Shown here in pieces: positions 54,607 through 64,000 of a stretch of 64,000 nucleotides of DNA. Positions within the stretch are counted from its first letter, which is position 1. Every line of letters begins with the position of its first letter. Origin of the DNA: Nothopassalora personata. Its lineage: Eukaryota; Ascomycota; Dothideomycetes; Mycosphaerellales; Mycosphaerellaceae. A model generated the notes under the pieces. The model had not been told where the DNA came from and did no database searches. It saw only the letters and a list, made by a program, of their open reading frames with translations. The position numbers and the translations under genes are program-made. The DNA is taken from contig CM066292.1 in assembly GCA_033816765.1 (NCBI GenBank), positions 4,588,001-4,652,000 of the forward strand, given 5' to 3'.

Positions 54607-55188
54607 GGTATAACTCCTTGGAGTAGGTGATAAGATTTTGGTATTGAGAGCAGACTTCAGTGTAGACAGCAGTGTGTTGAGTGTTCGTGTGGACTGTAAC
54701 TGATGGGCCCAGAGGAAGAATAGAGAGTGGCACCTGCCTTGATATACCATACCTTTCCCTACGTCAAGATGGCTATTATTCGTTGTTACCAACCCAGCCG
54801 CCATACTTTGAGGCGAATGTTCGTTAGTGTAGTGCCAACAGACATCACAGCGTAGTGTACGCATAATCAGAGCCGTGGTGATGTTCAATCGAAGAAGAAC
54901 GAATGGTTTGAACTTGCACTCGGAAGGCTTGCATGGATGAGTTGAGCCGCACACGTAGTCTACACGTGACTGTCGACGGCTTGTTGTTCCTCCGACTGCC
55001 CACTTTCCCCTGCCCGAGCGACATCATGCTATTCACAATTTGCAACCGCGATTTGTAAATGCTGTGCAACCCACAATGGCGTCCTGTATGAAGCTGCGTG
55101 AGTATATGATCGCGCTTCATCTTCACGTTGCTGTGTGTGTATTATTCCTCGCATCCTCGCTGTCAGCCACATCGCTAGCTAGCTCAAG

Positions 55189-55379
55189 ATGCAAGCAATC
55201 AAAAACGCAGGCTTCCTCCCTACATTGTTCAAGTCAAAATCCCTATCCCGGAATATGATTTCTCTGGTCAAACAGTCATAGTGACTGGCTCGAATACCGG
55301 ACTTTGGAAAGAAGCGGCGCGCCACCTGGTGCGTCTCAAGGCATCGAAAGTCATACTCGCAGTTCGGACAGTGGAATGA
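55189..55379 (+). pseudogene. Truncated short-chain dehydrogenase/reductase remnant
   Basis: An ATG at 55189 starts [16 protein letters not shown]. The homologous text then continues in another frame as [45 protein letters not shown] and stops at 55377-55379. This is the N-terminal Rossmann unit of an SDR. The glycine-rich motif TGxxxGxG is damaged (TGSNTGLW instead of TGSNTGLG), and the catalytic Ser-Tyr-Lys part is absent downstream. So there is one frame break, one motif loss and a 3' truncation. It lies between the broken NmrA-like gene and the PhyH gene. Confidence 0.7.
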
Positions 55380-55465
55380 GGAAATCTTCGGTGGTCATGG
55401 TCTCCCTGATTAGTCTTGTCCTCTATAACTCCATTGATCGACGAGCTGTGCTTCCTCGTGAGCGA

Positions 55466-56368
55466 CTAGTCTCTCTGTGAGAAGCCAACACTGTCGTCTT
55501 TACCCATGGCTAGCAGACGCTGCTTCATGCCATCTGCAAGCTTTGCCATATCTGGTGGTAGGTCGCTGAAGTCACAGTCCGATACCCACTTTCCGATACC
55601 GTGCTGCAGTACATTGCGTGCTCGAGCTGGATCTGTCCCTACCAGTCCCATGGTTCCATGCAGTGTCATGCGCTCATTCTTGCTATCGTAAACACCACGA
55701 TGCAAGATATTGTTGTTGTAGAACACGATATCGCCTGGATACATCTTCACGGCCATCTGACCCGGCATATCATCTTCGTAAGGGTCAGCGTCTCGCTCCA
55801 TGTCTGTCCTCGCTCTTTTGTGCGATCCTGGCACCACGACCAGCGAACTTTCTTCATACAGAGCCAGGTTCCACTGCGCGTGCATCATCGGCTCTTGCAA
55901 ACGTTGCAGTTCCTCTTGCGCGGGGACGTCAGGTCCAATATCGTCCCGATGCCACCGCAGTGCAAAGTCGTGGTCGGGGCGGACTAGCATGTTGTACAGC
56001 TCCATAACAAGGTCATCTCGTGAACATTGCAGCAGTGCTGTCACGGCATTTACCATCGTGTCACCGAAGTATGACTTCTCGAAGATCTCCTTGCCAGGCA
56101 TATCGGGATGTAGTAGATGCTGTACGCCCCAAATGCCTCGCGACACATCGTCATTCCATGGCGGGAACTGCTTCGGTAGAGAGCGGAAGAATGGCCACTT
56201 GCCGGCGCGTGTGAGGTCTACTGTGCGCTTGCAGGCTTCCTGGAATGTGTGGACCTCTTCCGGCGAGAATGCCTGAGGGATCCGTACGAAACCATGACGG
56301 GCGAGAGATGCTCTCAGCTCTTCGCCAGAGAATCTAGATGTGCCCGAAACCGCAGCAATTGACGCCAT
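55466..56368 (-). CDS. Phytanoyl-CoA dioxygenase (PhyH) family protein
   Basis: Fe(II)/2-oxoglutarate-dependent oxygenase; substrate unknown. The best start is the ATG at 56368 (300 residues, MASIAAVSGTSRFSGEEL); an upstream frame to 56452 has only a GTG start. The N-part reads LARHGFVRIPQAFSPEEV. Fe ligands are visible in LRWHRDDIG (His and Asp) and in NNNILHRGVYDSKNERMTLHG (distal His, with the 2-oxoglutarate arginine in NERM). The intervening MHAQWNLALYEESSLVVVPGSHKRART is typical of PhyH proteins. Its close neighbours are two broken NAD(P) oxidoreductases, which could be relics of a small oxidative gene set. Confidence 0.88.
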   Translation of the reverse strand: MASIAAVSGTSRFSGEELRASLARHGFVRIPQAFSPEEVHTFQEACKRTVDLTRAGKWPFFRSLPKQFPPWNDDVSRGIWGVQHLLHPDMPGKEIFEKSYFGDTMVNAVTALLQCSRDDLVMELYNMLVRPDHDFALRWHRDDIGPDVPAQEELQRLQEPMMHAQWNLALYEESSLVVVPGSHKRARTDMERDADPYEDDMPGQMAVKMYPGDIVFYNNNILHRGVYDSKNERMTLHGTMGLVGTDPARARNVLQHGIGKWVSDCDFSDLPPDMAKLADGMKQRLLAMGKDDSVGFSQRD

Positions 56369-56735
56369 ATGTCTCGTGGCCCGAGCTCTTTGTGGTCGAG
56401 GACGAGACAAGGACGAAGTCAAAGCCGCGCGCCGAGTCACAGCCACAGTCACTGGACCCCGTCGGCTTCTCTACTTGACTCACTCACTATTACTTGACGC
56501 GAGGTTTCCTCGAGTGCACAACCACCACACCTTATCGCCACACCTCAGACATTCTAGTCCATCACTTTGACACCCTTCAATGTCTCCGAGTCATACCTTC
56601 GCACATCAACGTCAGACACGAAGCCAACACCAACCACCTCGGCCCTGGAGACGGTACCCTAGTTAAGCGGTCAAACAACCAGACAACCACCACCAACGGT
56701 TTTCGTGCGAGTTCATAACAACATCTTCTCTCCAT

Positions 56736-58100
56736 ATGGCCGACTGCTCCAGTGATCAGCCTTTGTCCTCACAGCCTCATACCCATCGCACACCTTTCGC
56801 CAGACAGGGCAAGCGTAACAACCGCCGCAGGAACCACCAGCATACCGAGCATACCGAAGGTGCAGTCTCAGATGGTGCAATAGCGAATCTTGGTACCTCT
56901 CCACAGACCCACAAGCAGCGAAAGAGTGCCATGCCAGGCGCAGAATCTTACAACGACAACAATAACATGGGCCGATCCAATGCACCGAGAGCGAGGCCAA
57001 TATCTTTAGGCGGCGGCCTTGTACCTGGCACTCCTGCAAAAGAGCAAGCATACGCCGGTCCAACTTTCCAAGCCTCGCCAGCTGCCGCCTCGCTTCCCAA
57101 GCCCAGGCTCTTCTCCAAGTCTGTACCAAATGCGGCACAGCACACCACACTACAGGCGAGACTTGAGCGGGAGAAAGCAAGTCAGACTCTGGAGTCGTCG
57201 CCCGAGAGCGACTCAGCTGCTCCTGTTCAACCACCTCTCCGCGAGGAGTCTCCCCTGGATTTCTTCTTCAAGGCGGATAGGGCAGAGAAGGAAAAGAGCA
57301 GGAGTAACAGCAACGCATTATCACCACAACCCGCCACAAGGCAACCTCCGTCTACAGTGCCCAGGAACATGTTCCATGGGAAGAGCGTTTTCCTTCAAGA
57401 ATTGGACGGTGACAAGCAAGACATGCACAGCCCATGTACAGTCTCACCGATGAGTAGACCAGGACCAGGGGACCGATCGCATTCGTCTCCAGGCGCACAG
57501 CAACATACAAGTAGCGACGAGGAGCGACAAGTCTACACCAAGAACTTGAAGGAGCTATTGTTCAATACAGCTGCCCAAAGCGTGACTCCTCCACAACTGC
57601 AAAGCCGACCGAACTCTAGCGCGAAAACTCCAGACGGCGTATTTGGATCGCCGTCGCCAGTGCAACTCTCCAACTCTGGGCCTTCAAAGCCACAGCCTAG
57701 TTCTGACCAGCAACACGATCGCTCCTCCTTCCACTATGGCAACCGCAATCTCTCACCTTTGTTCAAGGCTGCTCGAGGCGAAACTCCGACACGGCCGTCC
57801 TCTCTCCGTCAGGAAATGGTGGGCGATTCTCCATCGAAGGCTCATCCACCAAGCAATTACCAGACGTACCAATCCAACCCACCGCCCACCGACACGAAGA
57901 CCTTTGCACGTGCATATCTGAAAGAGCAGATTCGGACTTCTGCTCCGGCTGAAATGCCCCATCTTCCATTCGGCGCACAGCCCAATGGGACAGCTGGATA
58001 TGTACCTTCCTCGTCCACGCCTCGAAGTGGTGGCGCTCATGACATTGGAGGAATGGAAAATGACTTACGACGCATGTTGAAGCTTAATGTTTTAGGATAA
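56736..58100 (+). CDS. Proline-rich decapping cofactor candidate (Edc1/Edc2/PNRC-like)
   Basis: A single-exon, 454-residue, almost wholly disordered protein rich in Ser, Pro and Gln. Residues about 107-130 read YAGPTFQASPAAASLPKPRL-FSKS, matching the conserved YAGPTFH-SPAP-LP-P block of fungal Edc1-type proteins, in which the LPxP element binds the EVH1 domain of Dcp1. Other conserved short motifs are ESPLDFFFKADR, TKNLKELLFN, NLSPLFKAARG and the C-terminal NDLRRMLKLNVLG. Such proteins stimulate mRNA decapping in P-bodies. Orthology rests on these short motifs only. Confidence 0.6.
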   Translation: MADCSSDQPLSSQPHTHRTPFARQGKRNNRRRNHQHTEHTEGAVSDGAIANLGTSPQTHKQRKSAMPGAESYNDNNNMGRSNAPRARPISLGGGLVPGTPAKEQAYAGPTFQASPAAASLPKPRLFSKSVPNAAQHTTLQARLEREKASQTLESSPESDSAAPVQPPLREESPLDFFFKADRAEKEKSRSNSNALSPQPATRQPPSTVPRNMFHGKSVFLQELDGDKQDMHSPCTVSPMSRPGPGDRSHSSPGAQQHTSSDEERQVYTKNLKELLFNTAAQSVTPPQLQSRPNSSAKTPDGVFGSPSPVQLSNSGPSKPQPSSDQQHDRSSFHYGNRNLSPLFKAARGETPTRPSSLRQEMVGDSPSKAHPPSNYQTYQSNPPPTDTKTFARAYLKEQIRTSAPAEMPHLPFGAQPNGTAGYVPSSSTPRSGGAHDIGGMENDLRRMLKLNVLG

Positions 58101-58769
58101 TATCTGGGTTGTGTTGTGTTTGGAGCATAGCGCGGCGTCTTGGGTTTTGCTGGGCGGATTCCTGGGATCCTTTGAGCATGGCTTGAGCTGCTCAGCTTCA
58201 CGACGGCGTTTGCTCTCAGTGTGTGCGTCATGAGGAAGCACTTCTGCTGCAGGCAGCCACAGCGACGACATTTGCACATATCAATCGATTGTCACTCGTT
58301 GGAGTCTCATGTGTTAAGACTTCAAGGCGTGGTGGACAGGCAGAGGAGCGCTTAGGAGTGGCTCTCTCGCTGCCATCAGCTATTGAAGCATCTAGGTAGA
58401 AGACCAACTCACGTCATTCTCTCGAATGATCTCTGCGCCTCTTGTCATCTCCTGCGTAGTGCAGACTGTTACAGACCAACTCAGCAGTGGCACAGAATTA
58501 AGCTTTCAGCCGAGTGTACCGAGCGCTGATCCCTGCAGCTGTGACTTCGCGCCTCTATTTTCGATTGCTGTTCACGTGCATCTACTCGCAAACATCGTCC
58601 TTCGCGCTGCATTCTGGACTCACATAGCCAAGAACTACCACCCACAGACCATTCAACAGCTCTCCATCGCCATCGGGTCAGCTGAACGCAGGCATTCAAA
58701 CAGCTTGAAATAGATCTTATCTCATTAACAATGACTTGATGCAACCTTCGCCAATCCGGTTGACCAGAC
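58101..58769. other. Intergenic, nothing recognised
   Basis: Holds the 3' end of the decapping-cofactor gene and the promoter of the karyopherin gene. Only short frames without motifs. Confidence 0.5.
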
Positions 58770-61700
58770 ATGACCACTTACGGCGTCCCGGTCTCGGCTC
58801 CGACGAATGTGCAGGAGGTCGAGCAGGTGAGGATGCATGTAAAGGACCAGAAAAGCAGCATTACTGACGAATGTGTATATAGCTCGTCAAGCGACTCTAT
58901 CAGCCCGGCACGCCGAAGGTGATTGCACAGATCGACGACCAGCTCAAGCTCCTGCAGCACTCTCCAGACGGATGGCAACTGGCAGATGCCCTGCTCGGGA
59001 GCGATGACCCCAACGTCCGCTTCTTTGGCGCCTTGACATTTCAGGTCAAGTTGAACGGGTCAGGGTCAGTAGTCGACCCTGAGCTGAGCGAGTGGTGAGA
59101 CTTTCGGCTTATCTCTTTCACAGGGCCAGCCTTGATGCAGCTGCGGCGCACATGGTCTTGTGGAAGTTGCTTCACTGGACAGTCCGTCTACCACTACCGA
59201 AGCGTCATGCCCGTAATTTGAGACAAACGCTGACAGTGCCTAGGCACAACTGGATCGTGCTGGAGAAGGCCATCTAGTCAGGAAGAAACTATGTGCAGCA
59301 CTGGGAACATACTTCCTTCGATCACCCGTATCATGGCAACGACCACTTCTGCATCTTGCCGCCTCATTCTATCATGGAAGAGCTGTTGACGAGGACAAGC
59401 TTTCCACAGCTCACGATGCGATCGACCAGTACTTACCTACACTGAACGACTCTCAGTTGGTCACACTACTCTGGCTGTCCAGCACGTTGGCCACCGAGGC
59501 TTCGAGGGTTGATAACAACACACCCGAAAACACCCACGTGCATCAGCTCATGGAGAGCCTTGTCGTAGACGCGAGCAAAGTCATGCAGTATGCCCTACGA
59601 AAGCCGGCTCATGCAAACACGGGAAGGGTCCAGGCAGAGAGCTTGTCTTGTTTCTTGAACTGGGTCAACTATGCTCAGCCTATATGGACGAGCCAGCAAC
59701 AGGCCCTAGACTATCTGCGTGGGCTTGTGCCACAATTAGCTCCGTTGCTGACAGATGAGGTTCTCCAGAACGAAGCCATGGACGTGTTCCGCGACATCCT
59801 TGAAAGCTACACCACGTTCTTTCAACCTCAGCACATGGCGCTTCTGGCGAACATAATACACCAGTATGCTCGACCAAGACTGCTGCAGCTACTGCACGAT
59901 CGAGAGCCCGAGGTCATTCCTGTGGCTCAGCTGGTCATTGCATTCGGTATTGCGAACATCCAACAGGTGGTGGAAGAGCCGCAGAATGAGCTGGGGTCAA
60001 AGGTTGTGGTCCAGCTACTTCTAGCGATTCTCGAATCACCGGGATTCCCTGGCGATGACGATGAAGTGTCGATCCACAGCATCGAGTTCTGGAATACCTA
60101 CATTGAGTATGTCAACGAGGAGATGTACTCTAGGCAGACGGATCAAGCAAAGCCGGCTTGGCTTGAACAAGATAAGGCTGTCTGCATGCGTCTTTCGGAA
60201 CTCCTGTGGTCGAAGATGAGAACACCGCCCCCTGACGTAGCGTCAGATTGGAGCGATGCAGAGTCCGAAGCTTTCAAGGAGTTCCGGATGGACGCTTCTG
60301 ACCTCATGCTGTCCGTATATGTCCGACTCGGGAATGAGATGCTCCAGCGCTTCATCACGCTTGCGGTCAATGCGCTTTCAGCGAAGAATTGGCAAGATCT
60401 GGAAGCTGCGTTGTTTGCCATCAACACTCTGGCGGACAACGTGCTTGAAGAGCCAGCTGCAGAAGAGCTACTCGGCCAAATCTTCAGCTCGTCTCTGTTC
60501 CGCGAGACTGCCGACTTCAGTCAACCAATACCGACCCAAACACGACGGACCGCCATAGACCTGCTGGGAGCGTACGGCCAGTACATCGAACGTCATGCTG
60601 AGGCCTTACCAGATACACTGCGCTTCCTATTCGCTTCCCTTGAGACACCAGGTCTATACATCAGTGCGTCAAAGTCAATAGAGTCGCTGTGCTCGACCTG
60701 TCGTAACAGTCTCACTGGCGAGCTGGACGGGTTCTTGGCACAGTACGACAATTTTGCTCAAAGTGAGACGAGCGAACCATACACGAATGAGAAAGTCATC
60801 GGAGCCATAGCCTCCATCATTCAGGCGATCTCGCCAGAAAGTGCCAAGGCGCAGCCTCTCTCGGCGTTGCTAGACATTATTGATAGCATGGTCGTGAACA
60901 CGAGACAGCTCCTCGCACAGCCGAATCTCGAAAAAGCAGCGGCGATCGGAGTCTCCTCAATCGACTGTCTCGTCAAGATCGGTAAAGGCCTCCAGGTGCC
61001 CGAAGACGTGCCAATTGATGTATACGAGGACGACGAGAAGCCAAAAGACCGGGCCAGCTACTGGCAGACACGAGAAGGCCAAGCAATACAGCTTCGCATC
61101 CTCAACATTTGCCAGACGATATTGCAGCTTCTGCCCGGAGTGGGGGAAGTTGTCGATTCCGTATGTCAAGTCTTCAAGGCCGGCTTCGCAGAGACTGAAC
61201 CTGGACCATTCGTCTTCCCGCCGAACATGATCATCAGCTTCCTCGAGCAGTGCACAGTCGCAACGCCACATCTGGAGACAGTACTTTCAGCAGTCTGCAC
61301 ACTCATCGTGCAGTACTCCCGCAAGGATCAGCCACGTATCGATGGCGAGATCAGCAGAATCTACGCCAAAGCCGTGACCTTGGTACAAAATCTCAACGGC
61401 GAGCCAGCACAAGATCCAAGTCTCGCACAAGCCTGCATCGACGTCTTCAACCGCATGATCGGACGCTACAGCAACATCTTTCTAGATGTCGCTGGCAGCG
61501 GTGCGGCCGTGCAACTCATCCTCGACTTCGCGATCAAAGCTCTCGATGGCCCTGACCTCATGCCCAAGCGCTCTGCGACGGACTTTTGGAGACGAGTCGT
61601 GGCCTCGAAACAAGACCAGACGGACGAGACAATCCTCGATCGAGCTGAGCAAGTCATCACTGCGTATGGCCTCCCACTCTGCCAAGCCCTCGTGAACCAA

Positions 61701-61967
61701 ATCTGCGGTCGTGGTCAACGCTCAGAGCTCGACTCGCTGTGCGAACCGCTCAAAGTCCTGATTCAGAACCGGCCCCAGACTAAGGGTTGGCTTGAGGCAG
61801 CAATCACCAGTGACGCCCTGCCAGTGATCAACCCTAGTGTCGGCGAGGCAGAGAAGAGAAAATTCGTGCAACAGATCATCAGCTTACGTGGGGATAGTAA
61901 GAGGACGAGAGATATGATTAAGAACTTCTATGCTGCTTGTCGTGGGACTGTGGCGAGTTATGCATGA
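58770..61967 (+). CDS. Importin-beta family karyopherin (Kap122/Pdr6, importin-13-like)
   Basis: Nuclear transport receptor built of HEAT repeats. Exon 1 is 58770-58826 (MTTYGVPVSAPTNVQEVEQ), then a 57-bp intron, then exon 2 from 58884: LVKRLYQPGTPKVIAQIDDQL, LQHSPDGWQLADALLGS and VRFFGALTFQVKLN. This is the N-terminal pattern of importin-13-type receptors. A third exon from about 59124 gives ASLDAAAAHMVLWKLLHWTV. The long last exon, from about 59261 (AQLDRAGEGHLVRKKLCAAL, GTYFLRSPVSWQRPLLHLAA), runs to 61967. The total is about 980 residues, normal for the family. Between about 59188 and 59260 no GT-AG pair keeps the frame, so this junction is unresolved (see findings). The cargo is unknown. 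Confidence 0.75.
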
Positions 61968-62740
61968 TCATGTCGTCTCGTCCAAGGCCAGCGGACTCAG
62001 AAACGGATTGAGCAGGAGGAGGAAGGACGGAACGAGATGGAAAAGCATAAGAATATACCCCTATCACACTGCAGCGTTAGGTTACGGCATCAAGCGAATC
62101 ATGGCATGGCTACAGAATGGCTTTTACAGGTAGAAAGAGAGAACGTTCTACGTCAGACTGGGCGATGCGGGAGTGGCTACACTTTGTCTACCTGCTACCG
62201 ATGCTAAGTACATAGACACAATCCTTTCGGCTTCACTCTGCTGCTCTTGTTCTATCGCCTCCCGTAGTCTTTCTGCGGATCGCCAGCCTTAAGTCCCATG
62301 TTCATGACCCGACTGGCAAAGTCTGGAGAGTGAATCACGAAGAAGCCGATCAGGGGGAGGTGAGTGCGTAAGCTTCGACGGGAGATGTGCCGTGCTGTAG
62401 GAATGTGACGCGGATCAAGATGCAGTCACTGGGTGATGGAAGGATAGGAAGGCTGGGGAGTGGAGGGAGGATAGGTGGAAGGCTGTGGACATGGTAGGTC
62501 GAGAGTCTGAGAGGAACCACGGCGAGGATTCTCTGGGTATATTGTGGCATGCGGCCTGGTACAGATCCTCATTTCTCGAATGGACGAAGTCATCATGTGA
62601 GATCTGAGGCTGCAGGCGATCTGAAGGTTGCTTCACAGAATCTCATTCGAATAGATCAGTGTTGCTCCGCTTTGGGGGGACGTGATGCGCCAGTCTGCAC
62701 ACATCGGCGTGAGACTTGAGTTATGAGGCGCTCTTCGATA
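61968..62740. other. Convergent intergenic region, no gene seen
   Basis: Lies between the 3' ends of the karyopherin gene and the Met/Gly-tailed gene. Short frames only. Confidence 0.5.
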
Positions 62741-63790
62741 CTACATATTTCCATACCCACCACCAAAGCCCATGCCCATGCCCATACCTATACCCATACC
62801 ATATCCACCACCCATTCCTCCAAGATCGACGGGCCGCCACCCACGCCGTTTCTCTTCCCAGCGCGCCAGAAACCCTGCCATATCTCGAAGTAGCTTCTTG
62901 GCTTCGTCGACGCCGTCCTTATTGGCTATCTTATGGACTCTCTGCTGGCAGTGTGCAACCCAAGCTGGACCGTAGCCATGCTCCGCACGCTTCTCCTCCA
63001 GGGTCTTGGTCGCTGCTTCGAATAGCTGCTTGGCTTCGGCATCTTCGTCCAGCCATTTGTCGGAGTATGGATCGAACTGAGCGAAGTTCATGGTGTTCGC
63101 TAATTTGAAAGGGTTGAAGTTGTTGAAGGGCATGCCAAAGTTTTCAAAGGGCATGCCGACAGCACCGTTATGTCTGCCCATGTTCACTGCGGTATTGCAG
63201 GGTCCGATCTGTGGCTGTGGTGCGTGACGCAGCTTCGCCACGGGTGCATTCGCATTCACTACAGGCTCAGGTCGTGGGGGTGCTGGTACCCAGGCATTGG
63301 TCTGTGCTGTTCGTGGAGGAGGCGATGCTGGCCGTACTTCTGGAGGCGCTGGCTTCTGATCTGCAGCAGGAGCCGGTGCTGCTCTCTGGGCTGGATCAGA
63401 GGCTTGATTTTCTAGAGCAGCGCGCATCTCAGCTAGACCGCGTCTTACTAGCTCATCGTACGGCAACGCAATGTCTTCGGGCAAGACTTCGTCGTCGCAC
63501 CTGAACCGTGGTATCTCGTGGCCGCGACGACCCGGGTCGAAAGCCAAATGATCCAGATCGACTGGGTTCGATCGTGCTACCGTTTCGTGGTAGTTATGAG
63601 GCGCAACTCCAGGAGGCAGTTGGCGAGGGTGAACTGCGGCTTGTGCAGTTTGAGCAGGCGCTACACGAGGCGCTGCGTTGTTAGCTGGTGCTAGATTATT
63701 GTCTGGTGCTAGATTATTGTCTGGTGCTGGCTCTGCTGCTTGTTGCAAGAGTCTGCGGCCTTGGCCATATCGTCTCTCGAAGTGTGCCAT
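62741..63790 (-). CDS. Hypothetical protein with Met/Gly-rich tail
   Basis: A 349-residue frame from the ATG at 63790 (MAHFERRYGQGRRLLQQ); a TTG-initiated reading to 63811 is unlikely. The N-terminal part holds tandem APDNNL units and Ala/Pro-rich linkers. The middle has VDLDHLAFDPGRRGHEIPRF, and then GMPFENFGMPFNNFNPFKLA. The best candidate for a folded region is about 245-320: FDPYSDKWLDEDAEAKQLFE, TLEEKRAEHGYGPAWVAHCQ and DEAKKLLRDMAGFLARWEEK, strongly helical. The protein ends in a Met/Gly repeat (GMGIGMGMGMGFGGGYG). No signal peptide, membrane segment or catalytic motif was seen. I do not recognise the family. Confidence 0.7.
   Translation of the reverse strand: MAHFERRYGQGRRLLQQAAEPAPDNNLAPDNNLAPANNAAPRVAPAQTAQAAVHPRQLPPGVAPHNYHETVARSNPVDLDHLAFDPGRRGHEIPRFRCDDEVLPEDIALPYDELVRRGLAEMRAALENQASDPAQRAAPAPAADQKPAPPEVRPASPPPRTAQTNAWVPAPPRPEPVVNANAPVAKLRHAPQPQIGPCNTAVNMGRHNGAVGMPFENFGMPFNNFNPFKLANTMNFAQFDPYSDKWLDEDAEAKQLFEAATKTLEEKRAEHGYGPAWVAHCQQRVHKIANKDGVDEAKKLLRDMAGFLARWEEKRRGWRPVDLGGMGGGYGMGIGMGMGMGFGGGYGNM
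63685..63730. repeat. 18-bp tandem repeat encoding APDNNL units
   Basis: CTGGTGCTAGATTATTGT occurs at 63685-63702 and 63703-63720, with a partial third copy to 63730. It lies inside the hypothetical gene and keeps its frame (six residues per unit). Confidence 0.9.
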
Positions 63791-64000
63791 TTCTGCTTCG
63801 GTCAGTGTCAATGATCGTGCTTCTGGACGTCTCTGATCAGTGGTACAGCGGTAAGATCGGAAAATGTGCTGAAGTGAATTTCAAACGATGATTCTGACTT
63901 GTTGCAATTGTAAAGACTGGTGGTAATCATCGGTGTACCATATGTGTAGGGGCATGGTCATGAGGCAAATGGTGCTTAAACGCGGATGCACAATCGAACT

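Overview
The window is nuclear DNA of a filamentous ascomycete. Genes have short spliceosomal introns of about 48-76 bp (a few reach 120-200 bp), with GT..AG ends and CTRAC-like branch sites. Each gene has its own promoter, on either strand, and a Ty1/copia-type element carries the transition-only decay typical of repeat-induced point mutation (RIP). A Wor1/Sge1/Ryp1-type regulator and the overall style suggest Pezizomycotina, perhaps Dothideomycetes. The class is inference, not proof.

Layout. 0-8 kb: cardiolipin synthase, cut by the left edge; then the WOPR-domain master regulator gene with a very long gene-free upstream region. 8.1-17.15 kb: a 9-kb transposon island. A RIP-decayed Copia element (minus strand, 249-bp LTRs, target duplication TTGTG) is split in its reverse transcriptase-RNase H region by a young 2,489-bp non-autonomous LTR element (plus strand, 341-bp LTRs, target duplication CTAAG). 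The inner element carries only a gag gene and an antisense zinc-cluster/coiled-coil gene. 17-22 kb: gene-poor DNA. 22-30 kb: a divergent pair of RNA-processing genes (cap-binding CBP80 and splicing factor BUD31), then a large PH/leucine-rich-repeat protein. 32-38.5 kb: a sucrose/alpha-glucoside proton symporter, glucose-6-phosphate dehydrogenase and ribosomal protein eL33. 39.3-42.5 kb: a compact cluster of an unrecognised paralogous family, three apparently intact copies plus one with an in-frame stop. 42.6-52.5 kb: SUN-domain protein Slp1, mitochondrial tRNA-modifying MTO1 and GSK-3 kinase. 53.8-56.4 kb: two broken oxidoreductase genes (NmrA-like and SDR) next to an intact PhyH-family dioxygenase. 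56.7-63.8 kb: an Edc1/PNRC-like decapping cofactor candidate, an importin-beta family karyopherin and a hypothetical Met/Gly-tailed protein.

Most genes are unrelated housekeeping functions and form no operon or pathway cluster. The parts that look new are the gag-only retroelement with its antisense gene, the extra ORF downstream of RNase H in the Copia element, and the four-member paralogue cluster. Exon borders were placed by eye from splice consensus, frame and family knowledge; no alignment or expression data were available.
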